A stretch of 64,000 nucleotides of DNA, taken from Gordonia aichiensis NBRC 108223 (GTDB taxonomy: Bacteria > Actinomycetota > Actinomycetes > Mycobacteriales > Mycobacteriaceae). The DNA lies in NCBI RefSeq assembly GCF_000332975.1, contig NZ_BANR01000004.1:1-64000 (forward strand), given 5' to 3'. This document shows, piece by piece, positions 7,131 to 17,218 of the stretch. Each line of letters begins with the position of its first letter. Within the stretch, counting starts at the first letter, position 1. A model generated the notes under the pieces. It searched no databases and was not told where the DNA came from. It saw nothing but the letters and a program-made list of their open reading frames with translations. The translations under genes and the position numbers were made by a program.

Positions 7131-8476
7131 TGATCGTCCTCGGAATCGTGCTCGGCATCCTGGTCGTCTTCGCCATCACCGCCCTGACCGGGTACTTCGT
7201 CGCACAAGAGTTCGCCTACATGGCCGTCGACCGCTCACGCCTCAAGGCGCTCGCCGCCGACGGTGACGCATCGGCGGCCAATGCCCTCAAGGTCACCCGC
7301 CGCACGTCCTTCATGCTCTCGGGTGCACAGCTCGGCATCACGGTCACCGGCCTGCTCGTCGGTTACGTCGCCGAACCATTGATCGGCAGTGGCGTCGGCG
7401 AACTACTCGGCGACGTGGGAATCCCCGTTGCGCTCGGAGTGGCGATCGGCACCGTGCTCGCCGTGCTCTTCTCGACGGTCGTGCAGATGGTCTTCGGCGA
7501 GCTGTTCCCCAAGAACCTCGCGATCGCACGACCCGAGCCGGTCGCACGCCGACTCGCACTCTCGACGTCGGTCTATCTCAAGGTCTTCGGGCCGGTCATC
7601 ACGCTGTTCGACGCCGCGTCGAACCTCCTGCTCAAGGCGCTGCGCATCGAGCCGGTGCACGACGTCGAACACTCCGCCTCACCGCGGGACCTCGAACACA
7701 TCGTCGCCGAGTCGCGCGAGCTCGGAGAGCTCCCTGCCGAATTGTCGACGCTCCTCGATCGCGTGCTCGACTTTCCCACGCGCACAGCAGAACACGCGAT
7801 GGTTCCTCGGCCACTCGTCGACTTCGTCGCCGCCGATACCCCGCTGCCCGAGATCCGCTCGCTGATGGCGGCCGGGCATACGAGATATCCCGTCATCGGG
7901 GATACGTCCGACGACGTGGTCGGGATCGTGCACCTGCACGATCTGCTGGAACATATCGACGAGACAGGCCTCAGCGCAGCGGATCTCGTACGGCCTGCGG
8001 CCATCGTTCCGACCACGCTGCCGCTCCCGGCGGTGCTCGACCGTCTCGATCCGGCAACCGACGACGAAATGGCGGTGGTGATCGACGAATACGGTGGCAT
8101 CGCGGGCATCATCACCGTGGAGGACATCGCCGAGGAGATCACCGGCGAGATCGACGACGAACACGACGCGACATCGTCGGAGCCGATCCAGCGGGCCGAC
8201 GACGGTTGGCTCGCCCGCGGTGACACCCACCTCGACGAGGTGTCGCGACTGATCGGCCATGACGTGGCCGATGGGGATTACGAAACGCTGAGCGGACTGG
8301 TCATTGCGGCGTCGGGTGACCTCCCCGAGGTCGGCGACAGCGTCGAAGTACCGCTCGCCGACACGGCTTTCGGCGCATCCACTCCGACGGTGACCGCTAC
8401 CGTGACGCAGGTCCGCCGCCGCGTCCCAGCACAAGTGCATCTCGCCATCGCCGAGGAGGGCGACGCCGATGAGTAA
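7127..8476 (+). CDS. CNNM/CorC-type hemolysin-family membrane protein
   Basis: The order of domains over 449 residues is an N-terminal DUF21 (CNNM) transmembrane domain with three or four helices (about 1-170), two CBS domains (about 205-330, including RYPVIGD and VVIDEYGGIAGIITVEDI), and a C-terminal CorC_HlyC domain (about 350-440). Family members act in Mg/Co transport or membrane integrity; hemolysin is a historical name. The gene overlaps its downstream paralogue by 8 nt, and the tandem arrangement matches the Rv1842c/Rv1841c pair of M. tuberculosis, so a heteromeric transporter is plausible. Confidence 0.88.
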   Translation: MMIVLGIVLGILVVFAITALTGYFVAQEFAYMAVDRSRLKALAADGDASAANALKVTRRTSFMLSGAQLGITVTGLLVGYVAEPLIGSGVGELLGDVGIPVALGVAIGTVLAVLFSTVVQMVFGELFPKNLAIARPEPVARRLALSTSVYLKVFGPVITLFDAASNLLLKALRIEPVHDVEHSASPRDLEHIVAESRELGELPAELSTLLDRVLDFPTRTAEHAMVPRPLVDFVAADTPLPEIRSLMAAGHTRYPVIGDTSDDVVGIVHLHDLLEHIDETGLSAADLVRPAAIVPTTLPLPAVLDRLDPATDDEMAVVIDEYGGIAGIITVEDIAEEITGEIDDEHDATSSEPIQRADDGWLARGDTHLDEVSRLIGHDVADGDYETLSGLVIAASGDLPEVGDSVEVPLADTAFGASTPTVTATVTQVRRRVPAQVHLAIAEEGDADE

Positions 8477-9494
8477 CCCCTGGGTCGTTCTCGCCGCCAC
8501 GATCGTATTGATCGCGGCGAGTGCGTTCTTCGTCGCCGTCGAATTCGCGTTGCTCGCCGCACGCCGTCACCGCATTGAAGACGCTGCGCAGACCAGCCGT
8601 GCCGCGCGAGCCGCGCTGCGCAGCTCGTCGGAACTGTCGGTGCTGCTGGCCGGTTCGCAGTTGGGTATCACCGTATGCACGCTTGCGCTCGGTGCGGTCA
8701 CCAAACCTGCTGTGCACCACTGGATCACTCCCGGAATCGAAGCGCTCGGCGCGCCGCTGTGGATCGCCGATGTCGTCGGATTCGTGCTGGCGCTCATCAT
8801 CGTGACCTTCTTGCACCTCGTGGTCGGCGAGATGGCGCCCAAGTCGTGGGCCATTGCGCATCCAGAGAAGTCTGCGGTACTGCTCGCGATTCCGATGCGC
8901 GCCTTCATGTGGGCGGTGCGGCCGGTGCTGGTCATGTTGAACCGACTGGCCAACTGGTGTCTGCGCAGAGTGGGTGTTGAGCCGGTCGATCAGATGTCGT
9001 CGGGACAGGACTCCGCGACGTTGCGACAGCTCGTCGACCATTCCGCCGAGACCGGGATGCTCGACGACGAGTATCACCATCGGCTCAGTGCGGCACTCGC
9101 GACCGAGGCACTCACCGTCGGCGACGTCGTCGGCGACAGCGCGCTCGACGCAGTGTCAGCGGAGGCGTCTCCCGCTGGCATCCAGCAGGTTTCGCGTCGG
9201 ACCGGACACTCCCGACTCCTCGTCGTGCGCGGTGGCGTCGATGAAAACCTCACCACCGGCTCTGTGATCGGAGTGGTCCACGTCCGCGACAGCCTCGACG
9301 CCGCCGCCGATGTCACGGCCGCCGATCTCGCACGCGACATACTGATCCTGCCGGCTGGGTTGCCGGCCTACGAGGGTATGGCGCGGATGCGAGACCGCCG
9401 GTCACACATCGCGCTGGTCTCCGCCGACGACGAGGTCCTCGGTGTCCTGACGCTCGACGATCTGCTCGCGAGGCTGCTGGTCTCCGCGTCCTGA
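8469..9494 (+). CDS. CNNM-domain membrane protein with CBS domains, partner of the upstream gene
   Basis: The 341-residue protein has the DUF21 membrane domain (about 1-175, with SQLGITVCTLALGAV and HLVVGEMAPKSWAI) and a CBS pair (about 205-335). The CorC_HlyC domain of its upstream paralogue is absent, so it is the short partner. ATG 8469 lies inside the end of the upstream gene with GAGGAGGGC before it, pointing to translational coupling. Confidence 0.87.
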   Translation: MSNPWVVLAATIVLIAASAFFVAVEFALLAARRHRIEDAAQTSRAARAALRSSSELSVLLAGSQLGITVCTLALGAVTKPAVHHWITPGIEALGAPLWIADVVGFVLALIIVTFLHLVVGEMAPKSWAIAHPEKSAVLLAIPMRAFMWAVRPVLVMLNRLANWCLRRVGVEPVDQMSSGQDSATLRQLVDHSAETGMLDDEYHHRLSAALATEALTVGDVVGDSALDAVSAEASPAGIQQVSRRTGHSRLLVVRGGVDENLTTGSVIGVVHVRDSLDAAADVTAADLARDILILPAGLPAYEGMARMRDRRSHIALVSADDEVLGVLTLDDLLARLLVSAS

Positions 9495-9518
9495 GGGCCA
9501 CGCGAAGTCGACGGGTAG

Positions 9519-10454
9519 TCAACGCCATTCGTCGTCGGTGAGAATCCAGGGCTCTGTCGGCAGCCGGGTCGGGTCGAATCGTCGCGCCAGGTCGACGAGG
9601 GTGACCCGCTCGCCGGGATCGGCCAGGTTCAGCGACACCGCGATGTGGTCGAGAACCGTGGCGGTGTCGATCCCACGGGTCGCGAGGTCGGCGAGTGTCA
9701 CGGCTCCGTCGCGCTTCGACAGTCGAATGTTCTTGTCGTTGAGCACCATCGGAACATGTGCATACACCGGGGGAGCATGCCCGAGGAGTGTCGTCAGATA
9801 GGCCTGGCGGGGCGCCGACGACAGGAGATCGTCGCCCCGCACCACCTGGTCGACGCCCTGCTCGGCGTCGTCGACGACCGCTGCGAGGTTGTAGGCCGGG
9901 GTGCCGTCGCCGCGCTGGATGACGAAATCGTCGACGGCTCCGGTGTATTCACCGTGCAGGACATCGAGCACGCTGAACTCGTCGACATCCGCGATGATCC
10001 GGATCGCGGGCGGGCGCCCGGACGCCCGCTTCTCATCGCGCTGCGCGTCGGTGAGGTGTCGACAGGTTCCCGGGTACGCACCCGGCGGTGAATGCGGCGC
10101 GGACGGCGCCTCGAGGATCTCCCGTCTCGTGCAGAAGCACTCGAAGGTCTGACCGCGTGCTGTCAGTTCGTCGATCACCGATTGGTATCGCTGCACGCGG
10201 TCAGACTGGTAGACGACCGGCGGATCCCAGTCGATCCCGAGTGCGTGCAGATCGTCGATCTGTCGTTGGTCGGAGCCGACCGCGGTGCGGTCCAGATTCT
10301 CCATCCGGAGCAGAAACCGGCGCTGGGAGGTGCGCGCGAACAGCCACGCGAGGACAGCGGTGCGTAGATTCCCCACATGCAGATCGCCCGACGGCGACGG
10401 CGCATACCGCCCGGCCGGAAGCGCCGGGTCGACGGGGGACTGGTGCGCTGACAT
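9519..10454 (-). CDS. gluQ: Glutamyl-queuosine tRNA(Asp) synthetase
   Basis: GluQRS is a truncated glutamyl-tRNA synthetase that attaches glutamate to the queuosine base at position 34 of tRNA-Asp. The 311-residue length fits the family: a catalytic core only and no anticodon-binding domain. Visible are a HIGH-type signature (SGDLHVGNL, 22-30), the zinc ligands C106, C108, Y127 and C131 (CFC...YPGTC), QGVDQVVRGDDLL, and a KMSKS-type LSKRDGA. ATG 10454 starts just before the conserved RYAPSPSGDLH; a TAGTGT box lies 8 nt upstream. It is divergent from ligC. Because GluQRS needs a queuosine-containing substrate, its presence supports a functional Tgt. Confidence 0.92.
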   Translation of the reverse strand: MSAHQSPVDPALPAGRYAPSPSGDLHVGNLRTAVLAWLFARTSQRRFLLRMENLDRTAVGSDQRQIDDLHALGIDWDPPVVYQSDRVQRYQSVIDELTARGQTFECFCTRREILEAPSAPHSPPGAYPGTCRHLTDAQRDEKRASGRPPAIRIIADVDEFSVLDVLHGEYTGAVDDFVIQRGDGTPAYNLAAVVDDAEQGVDQVVRGDDLLSSAPRQAYLTTLLGHAPPVYAHVPMVLNDKNIRLSKRDGAVTLADLATRGIDTATVLDHIAVSLNLADPGERVTLVDLARRFDPTRLPTEPWILTDDEWR

Positions 10455-10578
10455 CGACGACGACACTACCGCCGATGGTCGACGGGTCGATCGATCCGGT
10501 CTTCGTCGAGTCAGGGAGTGGCCGGGTCGGCGGCGCATCATCATTGCGGGATCGTCGCGGAATAGGGAGTATGGGGAC

Positions 10579-11634
10579 GTGGACCTACCGGTCATGCCTC
10601 CCGTCGCGCCGATGCTCGCCAAGGCTGTCACAGCCGTGCCGGAACAACCAGACGACGAGCCGACGTGGTCATACGAACCCAAGTGGGATGGCTTTCGCGC
10701 GTTGGTCTTTCGTGACGGCGACGAGGTCTACATCGGTTCTCGCGGCGGCAAAGACCTCGCCCGGTACTTCCCGGAGATCGTCGACGCCGCGCGTGCCGAG
10801 CTGCCCGAGAAGGTGGTGCTCGACGGCGAGATCGGTGTCCCCTCCGTCATCGACGGGGTTCACCGCCTCGACTGGGACTCCCTCGCGCAGCGCATTCATC
10901 CCGCTGATTCACGTGTGCAGATGCTTGCCGAGAAGACACCGGCGATCTTCATCGGATTCGACGCGCTTGCATTGGGCGACACCGGCGTCGTCGACGAACC
11001 GTTCGCGCTTCGGCGCGAGACCCTCGTCAAGGCTGTCGGACCGAGTGGCGCCGATCGTCGATTCCATGTCAGCCGTGTCACCACCGACGCTGAGACCGCA
11101 CGCACCTGGTTCTCGGCGTTCGAGGGCGCGGGACTCGACGGTGTGGTCGCCAAACGCCTCGACGCCCACTATCTGCAGGGCAAGCGCGAGATGCTGAAGA
11201 TCAAGCACAAACGGACCGCCGACTGCGTGGTCATCGGCTACCGGGTACACAAGAGCGGCACCGGGCTCGGCTCGATGCTGTTGGGCCTCTACAACGATTC
11301 GGGAGACCTTCACATGGTTGGTGGTGCGGGAGCGTTCACGGACAAGAAGCGCCTCGAACTCGAAGAGATGTTCTCGCCGATGCGCACCGATCCCGACAAG
11401 CCCGCACCGGGCGAGCCGACGCGGTGGAGGTCGGAGAAGTCTGGCGAGTGGATTCCGATCCGGCCCGAGTTGGTTGCCGAGGTCGCCTACGACCAGATGG
11501 AGAACCATCGTTTCCGGCACACCGTGAAGTTTCTGCGCTGGCGCCCCGACCGGGACCCGCAGAGCTGCGGGTACGACCAACTCGAGGTTCCGCTGACCTA
11601 CGATCTCCACGACGTGCTCGAGGGGGAGAGCTGA
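10579..11634 (+). CDS. ligC: ATP-dependent DNA ligase, LigC type
   Basis: The 351-residue enzyme seals nicks using ATP. The adenylated lysine lies in EPKWDGFR (K35 in KxDGxR). VLDGEIG, GFDALALG, GLDGVVAKRLD and LKIKHKRTADCVV represent motifs III to V, followed by an OB-fold domain. It lacks the LigD polymerase and nuclease domains, like mycobacterial LigC (Rv3731). GTG 10579 has GGGAG 9 nt upstream; ATG 10594 is an alternative. The next gene, a PrimPol, starts 1 nt after the stop, so the two are cotranscribed. In mycobacteria the LigC/Prim-PolC pair is linked to gap filling in base-excision repair. Confidence 0.92.
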   Translation: MDLPVMPPVAPMLAKAVTAVPEQPDDEPTWSYEPKWDGFRALVFRDGDEVYIGSRGGKDLARYFPEIVDAARAELPEKVVLDGEIGVPSVIDGVHRLDWDSLAQRIHPADSRVQMLAEKTPAIFIGFDALALGDTGVVDEPFALRRETLVKAVGPSGADRRFHVSRVTTDAETARTWFSAFEGAGLDGVVAKRLDAHYLQGKREMLKIKHKRTADCVVIGYRVHKSGTGLGSMLLGLYNDSGDLHMVGGAGAFTDKKRLELEEMFSPMRTDPDKPAPGEPTRWRSEKSGEWIPIRPELVAEVAYDQMENHRFRHTVKFLRWRPDRDPQSCGYDQLEVPLTYDLHDVLEGES

Positions 11635-11635
11635 G

Positions 11636-12721
11636 ATGGCATCGCGCTCGCCCGCAGAGGAACTCGACGTCGACGGCGTAGCCGTCCGGATGAGCAATCC
11701 CGACAAGATCTACTTCCCCGAGCTGGGCGAGAACGGTGGCCGCAAGAGGGATCTCGTGGGCTACTACCAGCGCATGGCCCAGATGCGTGACGACGGCTCC
11801 GACGGGGCGATCCTGACCGCCCTACGTGACCGTCCGACGTTCCTGCAGCGCTTTCCCGACGGCATCGACGGCGACGAGATCTACCAGAAGCACCTTCCGA
11901 AGAAGCGGCCCGACTTCGTCGGATCGACGCGGATCACCTTTCCGTCGGGCCGCACCGGTGACGCACTGTGTCCGACGAGCGCGGCGTCGATCGTGTGGGC
12001 GGCCAATCTGGGGACCGTGACGTTCCACAGCTGGCCGACCATCGCCTCCGACAACGACCACCCCGACCAGCTGCGGATCGACCTCGACCCACAGCCCGGT
12101 ACCGACTACGACGACGTTCGACGCGTTGCCGTCGAACTCCTCGCGCCGTTACTCGAGGAACTGGGCTATGTCGGCTACCCGAAAACCTCGGGGGGCAGGG
12201 GAATTCACGTGTTCGTCCCCATCGAGCCGCGCTGGGACTTCATCGCCACCCGCCGCTGCGGCATCGCGCTCGCACGCGAACTCGAACGTCGTGACCCCGA
12301 CGCGGTGACCACCTCCTGGTGGAAGGAGGATCGCGGCGAACGGATCTTCATCGACTTCAACCAGAACGCGCGTGACCGCACGATGGCAGCACCCTATTCG
12401 GTACGACGCAACGCCATCGCACGCGTGTCGACTCCGGTGACCTGGACCGAACTCGCCGACGTCGACCCGGACGACTGCACAATCGCCACGGTCCCGGAAC
12501 TGGTTGCGCGACGCGGTGATCCGATGGCAGACATCGCAGCGCACCGTCGAGGTCTCGAACCACTGTTGGAGATGGTCGAACGGGATGACGCACAAGGTCT
12601 GGGGGACATGCCGTACCCGCCGAGCTACCCGAAGATGCCGGGTGAGCCGCCGCGGGTGCAGCCCAGCAAGAAGGTGGGAGCCCACTGGGACGAGGAGGGG
12701 AACAGGATCGGTCCGCCCTGA
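11636..12721 (+). CDS. Prim-PolC, archaeo-eukaryotic primase-like DNA repair polymerase
   Basis: The 361-residue protein is a stand-alone LigD-type polymerase domain. It has LTALRDRPTFLQRFPDG, the metal-binding DLD pair (D149, D151 in RIDLDPQP), SGGRGIHVFVPI (185-196) and DFNQNARDRTMAAPYSVR with the third carboxylate. Orthologues such as Rv3730c fill short gaps and prefer ribonucleotides in vitro. The C-terminal tail (PPSYPKMPGEPPRVQPSKK) is probably disordered. It directly follows ligC and presumably works with it. Confidence 0.92.
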   Translation: MASRSPAEELDVDGVAVRMSNPDKIYFPELGENGGRKRDLVGYYQRMAQMRDDGSDGAILTALRDRPTFLQRFPDGIDGDEIYQKHLPKKRPDFVGSTRITFPSGRTGDALCPTSAASIVWAANLGTVTFHSWPTIASDNDHPDQLRIDLDPQPGTDYDDVRRVAVELLAPLLEELGYVGYPKTSGGRGIHVFVPIEPRWDFIATRRCGIALARELERRDPDAVTTSWWKEDRGERIFIDFNQNARDRTMAAPYSVRRNAIARVSTPVTWTELADVDPDDCTIATVPELVARRGDPMADIAAHRRGLEPLLEMVERDDAQGLGDMPYPPSYPKMPGEPPRVQPSKKVGAHWDEEGNRIGPP

Positions 12722-12760
12722 GCGTCGACGATGGCGCCGCACACAGGAAATGAGTAGCAC

Positions 12761-13654
12761 ATGACAACACGCACCACCTTCGAGTCGTGGCCGGAGCTGC
12801 GGGTCGCCGACTGGGAGCAGACGCGCGACACCCTGCACATGTGGAGCCAGATCGTCGGCAAGACGCGACTCGCGCTGGCGCCGCCGGAGAACCACTGGTG
12901 GAACATCGCGCTCTACGTCAACTCGGTGGGACTGACCACCTCCCTGATGCCGTACGACGGCTACGGCGTCGAGGTCGTCTTCGACTTCGTCGACCATGTC
13001 CTGAACATCACCACGACTAAGGGAGAACGACGGCAGGTGCGTCTGGAACCGCGCACGACCGCCGACTTCTACGCCGACTATGTGGCGCAACTGACCTCGC
13101 TCGGTATCGATGTCCCGATCTACGATCGGCCTGTCGAAGTGGCCGAAGCGATCCCGTTCCCGGAGGACACGACGCATGCGTCCTATGACGCAGATGCCGT
13201 CCACGCATTCTGGACGCAGCTGGTGAGCACCGCGCGAGTGTTCGCGGAGTTCCGTGGTAAATGGCGCGGCAAGTGCAGTCCGGTTCACTTCTTCTGGGGC
13301 TCATTCGATCTCGCGGTCACGCGCTTCTCCGGACGGCCTGCGCCGCAGTTCTCCGGGGCGGTGCCGAATTGCCCGGCGCACGTGATGATCGAGTCGTATT
13401 GCGAGGAGGTGTCTTCTGCCGGGTTCTGGCCGGGCGGGGCCGACGAGGGGTCGTTCTACTCGTACTCCTACCCGGTGTATGACGGATCCGCCGATGCGCC
13501 TGTCCGCCCCGAGGGCGCAGGCTACGACGCCGCGCTCGGTGAATACCTGCTGCCCTACACTGCGGTTCGCACTGCCGCCGATCCCGACGCCCACCTGCGC
13601 GAGTTCCTGCAGTCCACCTTCGACGCCGAAGCCCGTCTGGGGGAGTGGCCGTAG
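12761..13654 (+). CDS. DUF5996 family protein
   Basis: The 297-residue protein matches the DUF5996 pattern: WPELRVADWEQTRDTLHMW near the start, PPENHWWNI, LTTSLMPYDG, FRGKWRGKCSPVHFFWGSFD in the middle, and GFWPGG...FYSYSYP. The family has no established function; conserved Trp, His and Phe residues suggest an enzyme or ligand-binding fold. No signal peptide is seen. A GGAAATGAG lies before ATG 12761, 39 nt after prim-polC, so it could belong to that transcript. Confidence 0.8.
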   Translation: MTTRTTFESWPELRVADWEQTRDTLHMWSQIVGKTRLALAPPENHWWNIALYVNSVGLTTSLMPYDGYGVEVVFDFVDHVLNITTTKGERRQVRLEPRTTADFYADYVAQLTSLGIDVPIYDRPVEVAEAIPFPEDTTHASYDADAVHAFWTQLVSTARVFAEFRGKWRGKCSPVHFFWGSFDLAVTRFSGRPAPQFSGAVPNCPAHVMIESYCEEVSSAGFWPGGADEGSFYSYSYPVYDGSADAPVRPEGAGYDAALGEYLLPYTAVRTAADPDAHLREFLQSTFDAEARLGEWP

Positions 13655-13663
13655 AGGGTGCGT

Positions 13664-13729
13664 GAATGTGGGTCGACTCTCTGAATGTGTGTGCTGCAGC
13701 AGCCACATCTTTCGATCAGACCCACATTC
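13664..13729. terminator. Bidirectional terminator-like inverted repeat between convergent genes
   Basis: Perfect 11-nt arms (GAATGTGGGTC at 13664-13674, complement at 13719-13729) enclose a second imperfect stem around CTGCAGCAG. It lies between the DUF5996 gene and the convergent NmrA-like gene. Confidence 0.65.
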
Positions 13730-13732
13730 TCG

Positions 13733-14581
13733 TCAGCCCAGCGCGTGCTGCGCCCAGTCGGAGAACGATTCCCACCCGATCTGCGGGTACGCGGCGTGCA
13801 GTGCTGCGACGTCGACGCTGTATCCCTCGGTGGCGAGGAAGGTGAACATGGCGCGCATGTCAGGCGACGAGATACGTTCGGGATCAAAGGATTCGGCGTG
13901 CACACGCTCACCTGTGGCCGCACTGACTGCCTCGGCCATTCCGTCCGGGGTGATCTCGTCGGAGGCGAGGTCGATGCGTCGACCTGCGAAGTCGGCGGGA
14001 GCGTCGAAGATCATTGCGACGAACCGTCCCAGGTCTCTGCGAGAGAGTTGTTGCAGCGGCTTCTCGGCGGGCATGCCCATCGGGATCACGCCCGCCTTGA
14101 GTGCGTCGAGGCCGCCGAGCAGGTTGTCGTAGAAGTAGGTGGGTCCGACGATCGTGTGCGGGATGCTCGACGCCGCGAGCTTCTTCTCCACCTCGTACTT
14201 GGAGTCGAAGTGCGGAACGCCGGTGTTGCGGTCCGCGCTGGCGACCGACGAGAACACCAGATGCGGCACGCCTGTGATCATCGCCGCGGCGATGATGTTG
14301 TCGCCCTGACCGACCTCGGCGTCGGCGCCCGATTCGAACGGCGTCGTCAACGCGAAGACACCGGCAGCGTCGGCAAAGGCGTCGTCGAGGCCCTTCCCGG
14401 TGGCGATGTCGGCGACGGCCAGCGGGATGCCACGGTCGGCGAGTTCCAGTGATCTGTCGGAGTCGGTGAACCGGACGACCGCGCGGACGGGTTTGCCCGC
14501 ATCCTGCAGGGCGTGCAGGACGGCACTTCCCTGGTTACCGGTCGCGCCGAGTACGACGTAGGGGGATTCTGGTGAGGGCAT
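13733..14581 (-). CDS. NmrA-like NAD(P)-binding protein (atypical SDR)
   Basis: The 282-residue protein has the Rossmann motif GATGNQG (residues 13-19) of NmrA/HSCARG-type atypical short-chain dehydrogenases, GVFALTTPF, and a central HFDSKYEVEKKL where the tyrosine and lysine sit. Family members act as redox sensors or as reductases; the substrate here is unknown. GGAAAGG precedes ATG 14581. It stands alone between a terminator-like repeat and tRNA-Ser. Confidence 0.83.
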   Translation of the reverse strand: MPSPESPYVVLGATGNQGSAVLHALQDAGKPVRAVVRFTDSDRSLELADRGIPLAVADIATGKGLDDAFADAAGVFALTTPFESGADAEVGQGDNIIAAAMITGVPHLVFSSVASADRNTGVPHFDSKYEVEKKLAASSIPHTIVGPTYFYDNLLGGLDALKAGVIPMGMPAEKPLQQLSRRDLGRFVAMIFDAPADFAGRRIDLASDEITPDGMAEAVSAATGERVHAESFDPERISSPDMRAMFTFLATEGYSVDVAALHAAYPQIGWESFSDWAQHALG

Positions 14582-14653
14582 GTCGGTTGGCCTTTCCGTG
14601 AAGTGGGGGCACCTTCGACGCTACTGCGCCATTGCGCGGCGTCGGCCTCAGAT

Positions 14654-14683
14654 TTGGGTATGCCGTCGCGGGACCGTTATCAT
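14654..14683 (+). promoter_or_regulatory. Promoter of tRNA-Ser(GGA)
   Basis: A TATCAT -10 element (14678-14683) lies 10 nt before the mature 5' end, with a TTGGGT -35-like element 18 nt upstream (14654-14659). Confidence 0.5.
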
Positions 14684-14693
14684 CGCCAAGCCT

Positions 14694-14778
14694 GGAGGAT
14701 TCGCCTAGTGGCCTATGGCGCTCGCCTGGAACGCGGGTTGGGTTAACGCCCTCGGGGGTTCGAATCCCCCATCCTCCG
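14694..14778 (+). tRNA. tRNA-Ser (anticodon GGA)
   Basis: The acceptor strands GGAGGAT (14694-14700) and ATCCTCC (14771-14777) pair fully, with discriminator G at 14778. The anticodon loop CTGGAAC gives anticodon GGA. A long variable arm around GGGTTAACGCCC identifies a class II tRNA (Ser), and the T-arm is GGGGGTTCGAATCCCCC. The CCA end is not fully encoded (CA follows the discriminator). Confidence 0.95.
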
Positions 14779-14783
14779 CAGCA

Positions 14784-14827
14784 GACACGAGCCCGGTGCA
14801 CAGATCATTGCGCATCGGGCTCGTGTC
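14784..14827 (+). terminator. Terminator hairpin of tRNA-Ser(GGA)
   Basis: Twelve-bp perfect arms (GACACGAGCCCG at 14784-14795, complement at 14816-14827) with a 20-nt loop lie directly after the tRNA. No T-tract. Confidence 0.75.
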
Positions 14828-15604
14828 GTCTGCCCCCGATCGTCGCCCGTTCACCGGGCGGACACCTGCAGGGGGCAGTGTGTCTCGCGCCGAGTACCGA
14901 CGACGAGATGGAGTGAATCTCATGGCAGCGCGCCTCACCAGGCCGGAACCGTCCCGCCCGCGTCCGCATCGTCCGAGTCAGCCGAGCAGGCGACATTCGA
15001 TGCGCGTCGTGATGTCTCTACTGCTTCTCGTGCTGGCGTCGGTGATGTCTTTCGCCCCGGCCCACGCGTCGCCGCCGCAGCGTGGAATAGATCCCGTGCA
15101 CACACCGACCCGAGCGGCGACCGACTTCACTGTGGTGATCGCCTATAGCTTCGGCAACCGGATCGCGGCGGGTGTCGACCCGACCCGCACCGTTGGCGAA
15201 CCCGGACCTGTCAATGAGGCGCTCGCCGAGGCCGTTGTCCGCACGCGCGGCAACCGCACCATTCCGATCTACGCGCAGACCAACATTGCCCGGGTACTGA
15301 CCTCGAAGTACCACGCGACGGGCGTCGTCGAGATCCCGCCGGACCGCAAGCCCGACGGCACCCTCGTCTACCTGTCCACCGATGGTGTCGCAGCCAAGGT
15401 CGCTGCGCTGCGCGGACGGTCTGCACACACGGACGTCGCGGGCGTCGTGGCGTTCTCCGACCACCTCTGGCGCGCGGTTTACACGACGCGTGTCAACGGA
15501 CTCGACGCCTACGCACCCGCGGACATCGCCATGCCGTCGACCTACGACCCGCAGTCGGGTCAGGACTGGACACGCAACCGCGCCGCCTACCTTCCCCGTG
15601 ACTA

Positions 15605-17189
<1,585 letters not shown>

Positions 17190-17218
17190 CGAGTTGGCGC
17201 GCGCGTGACAGTTCGGCC

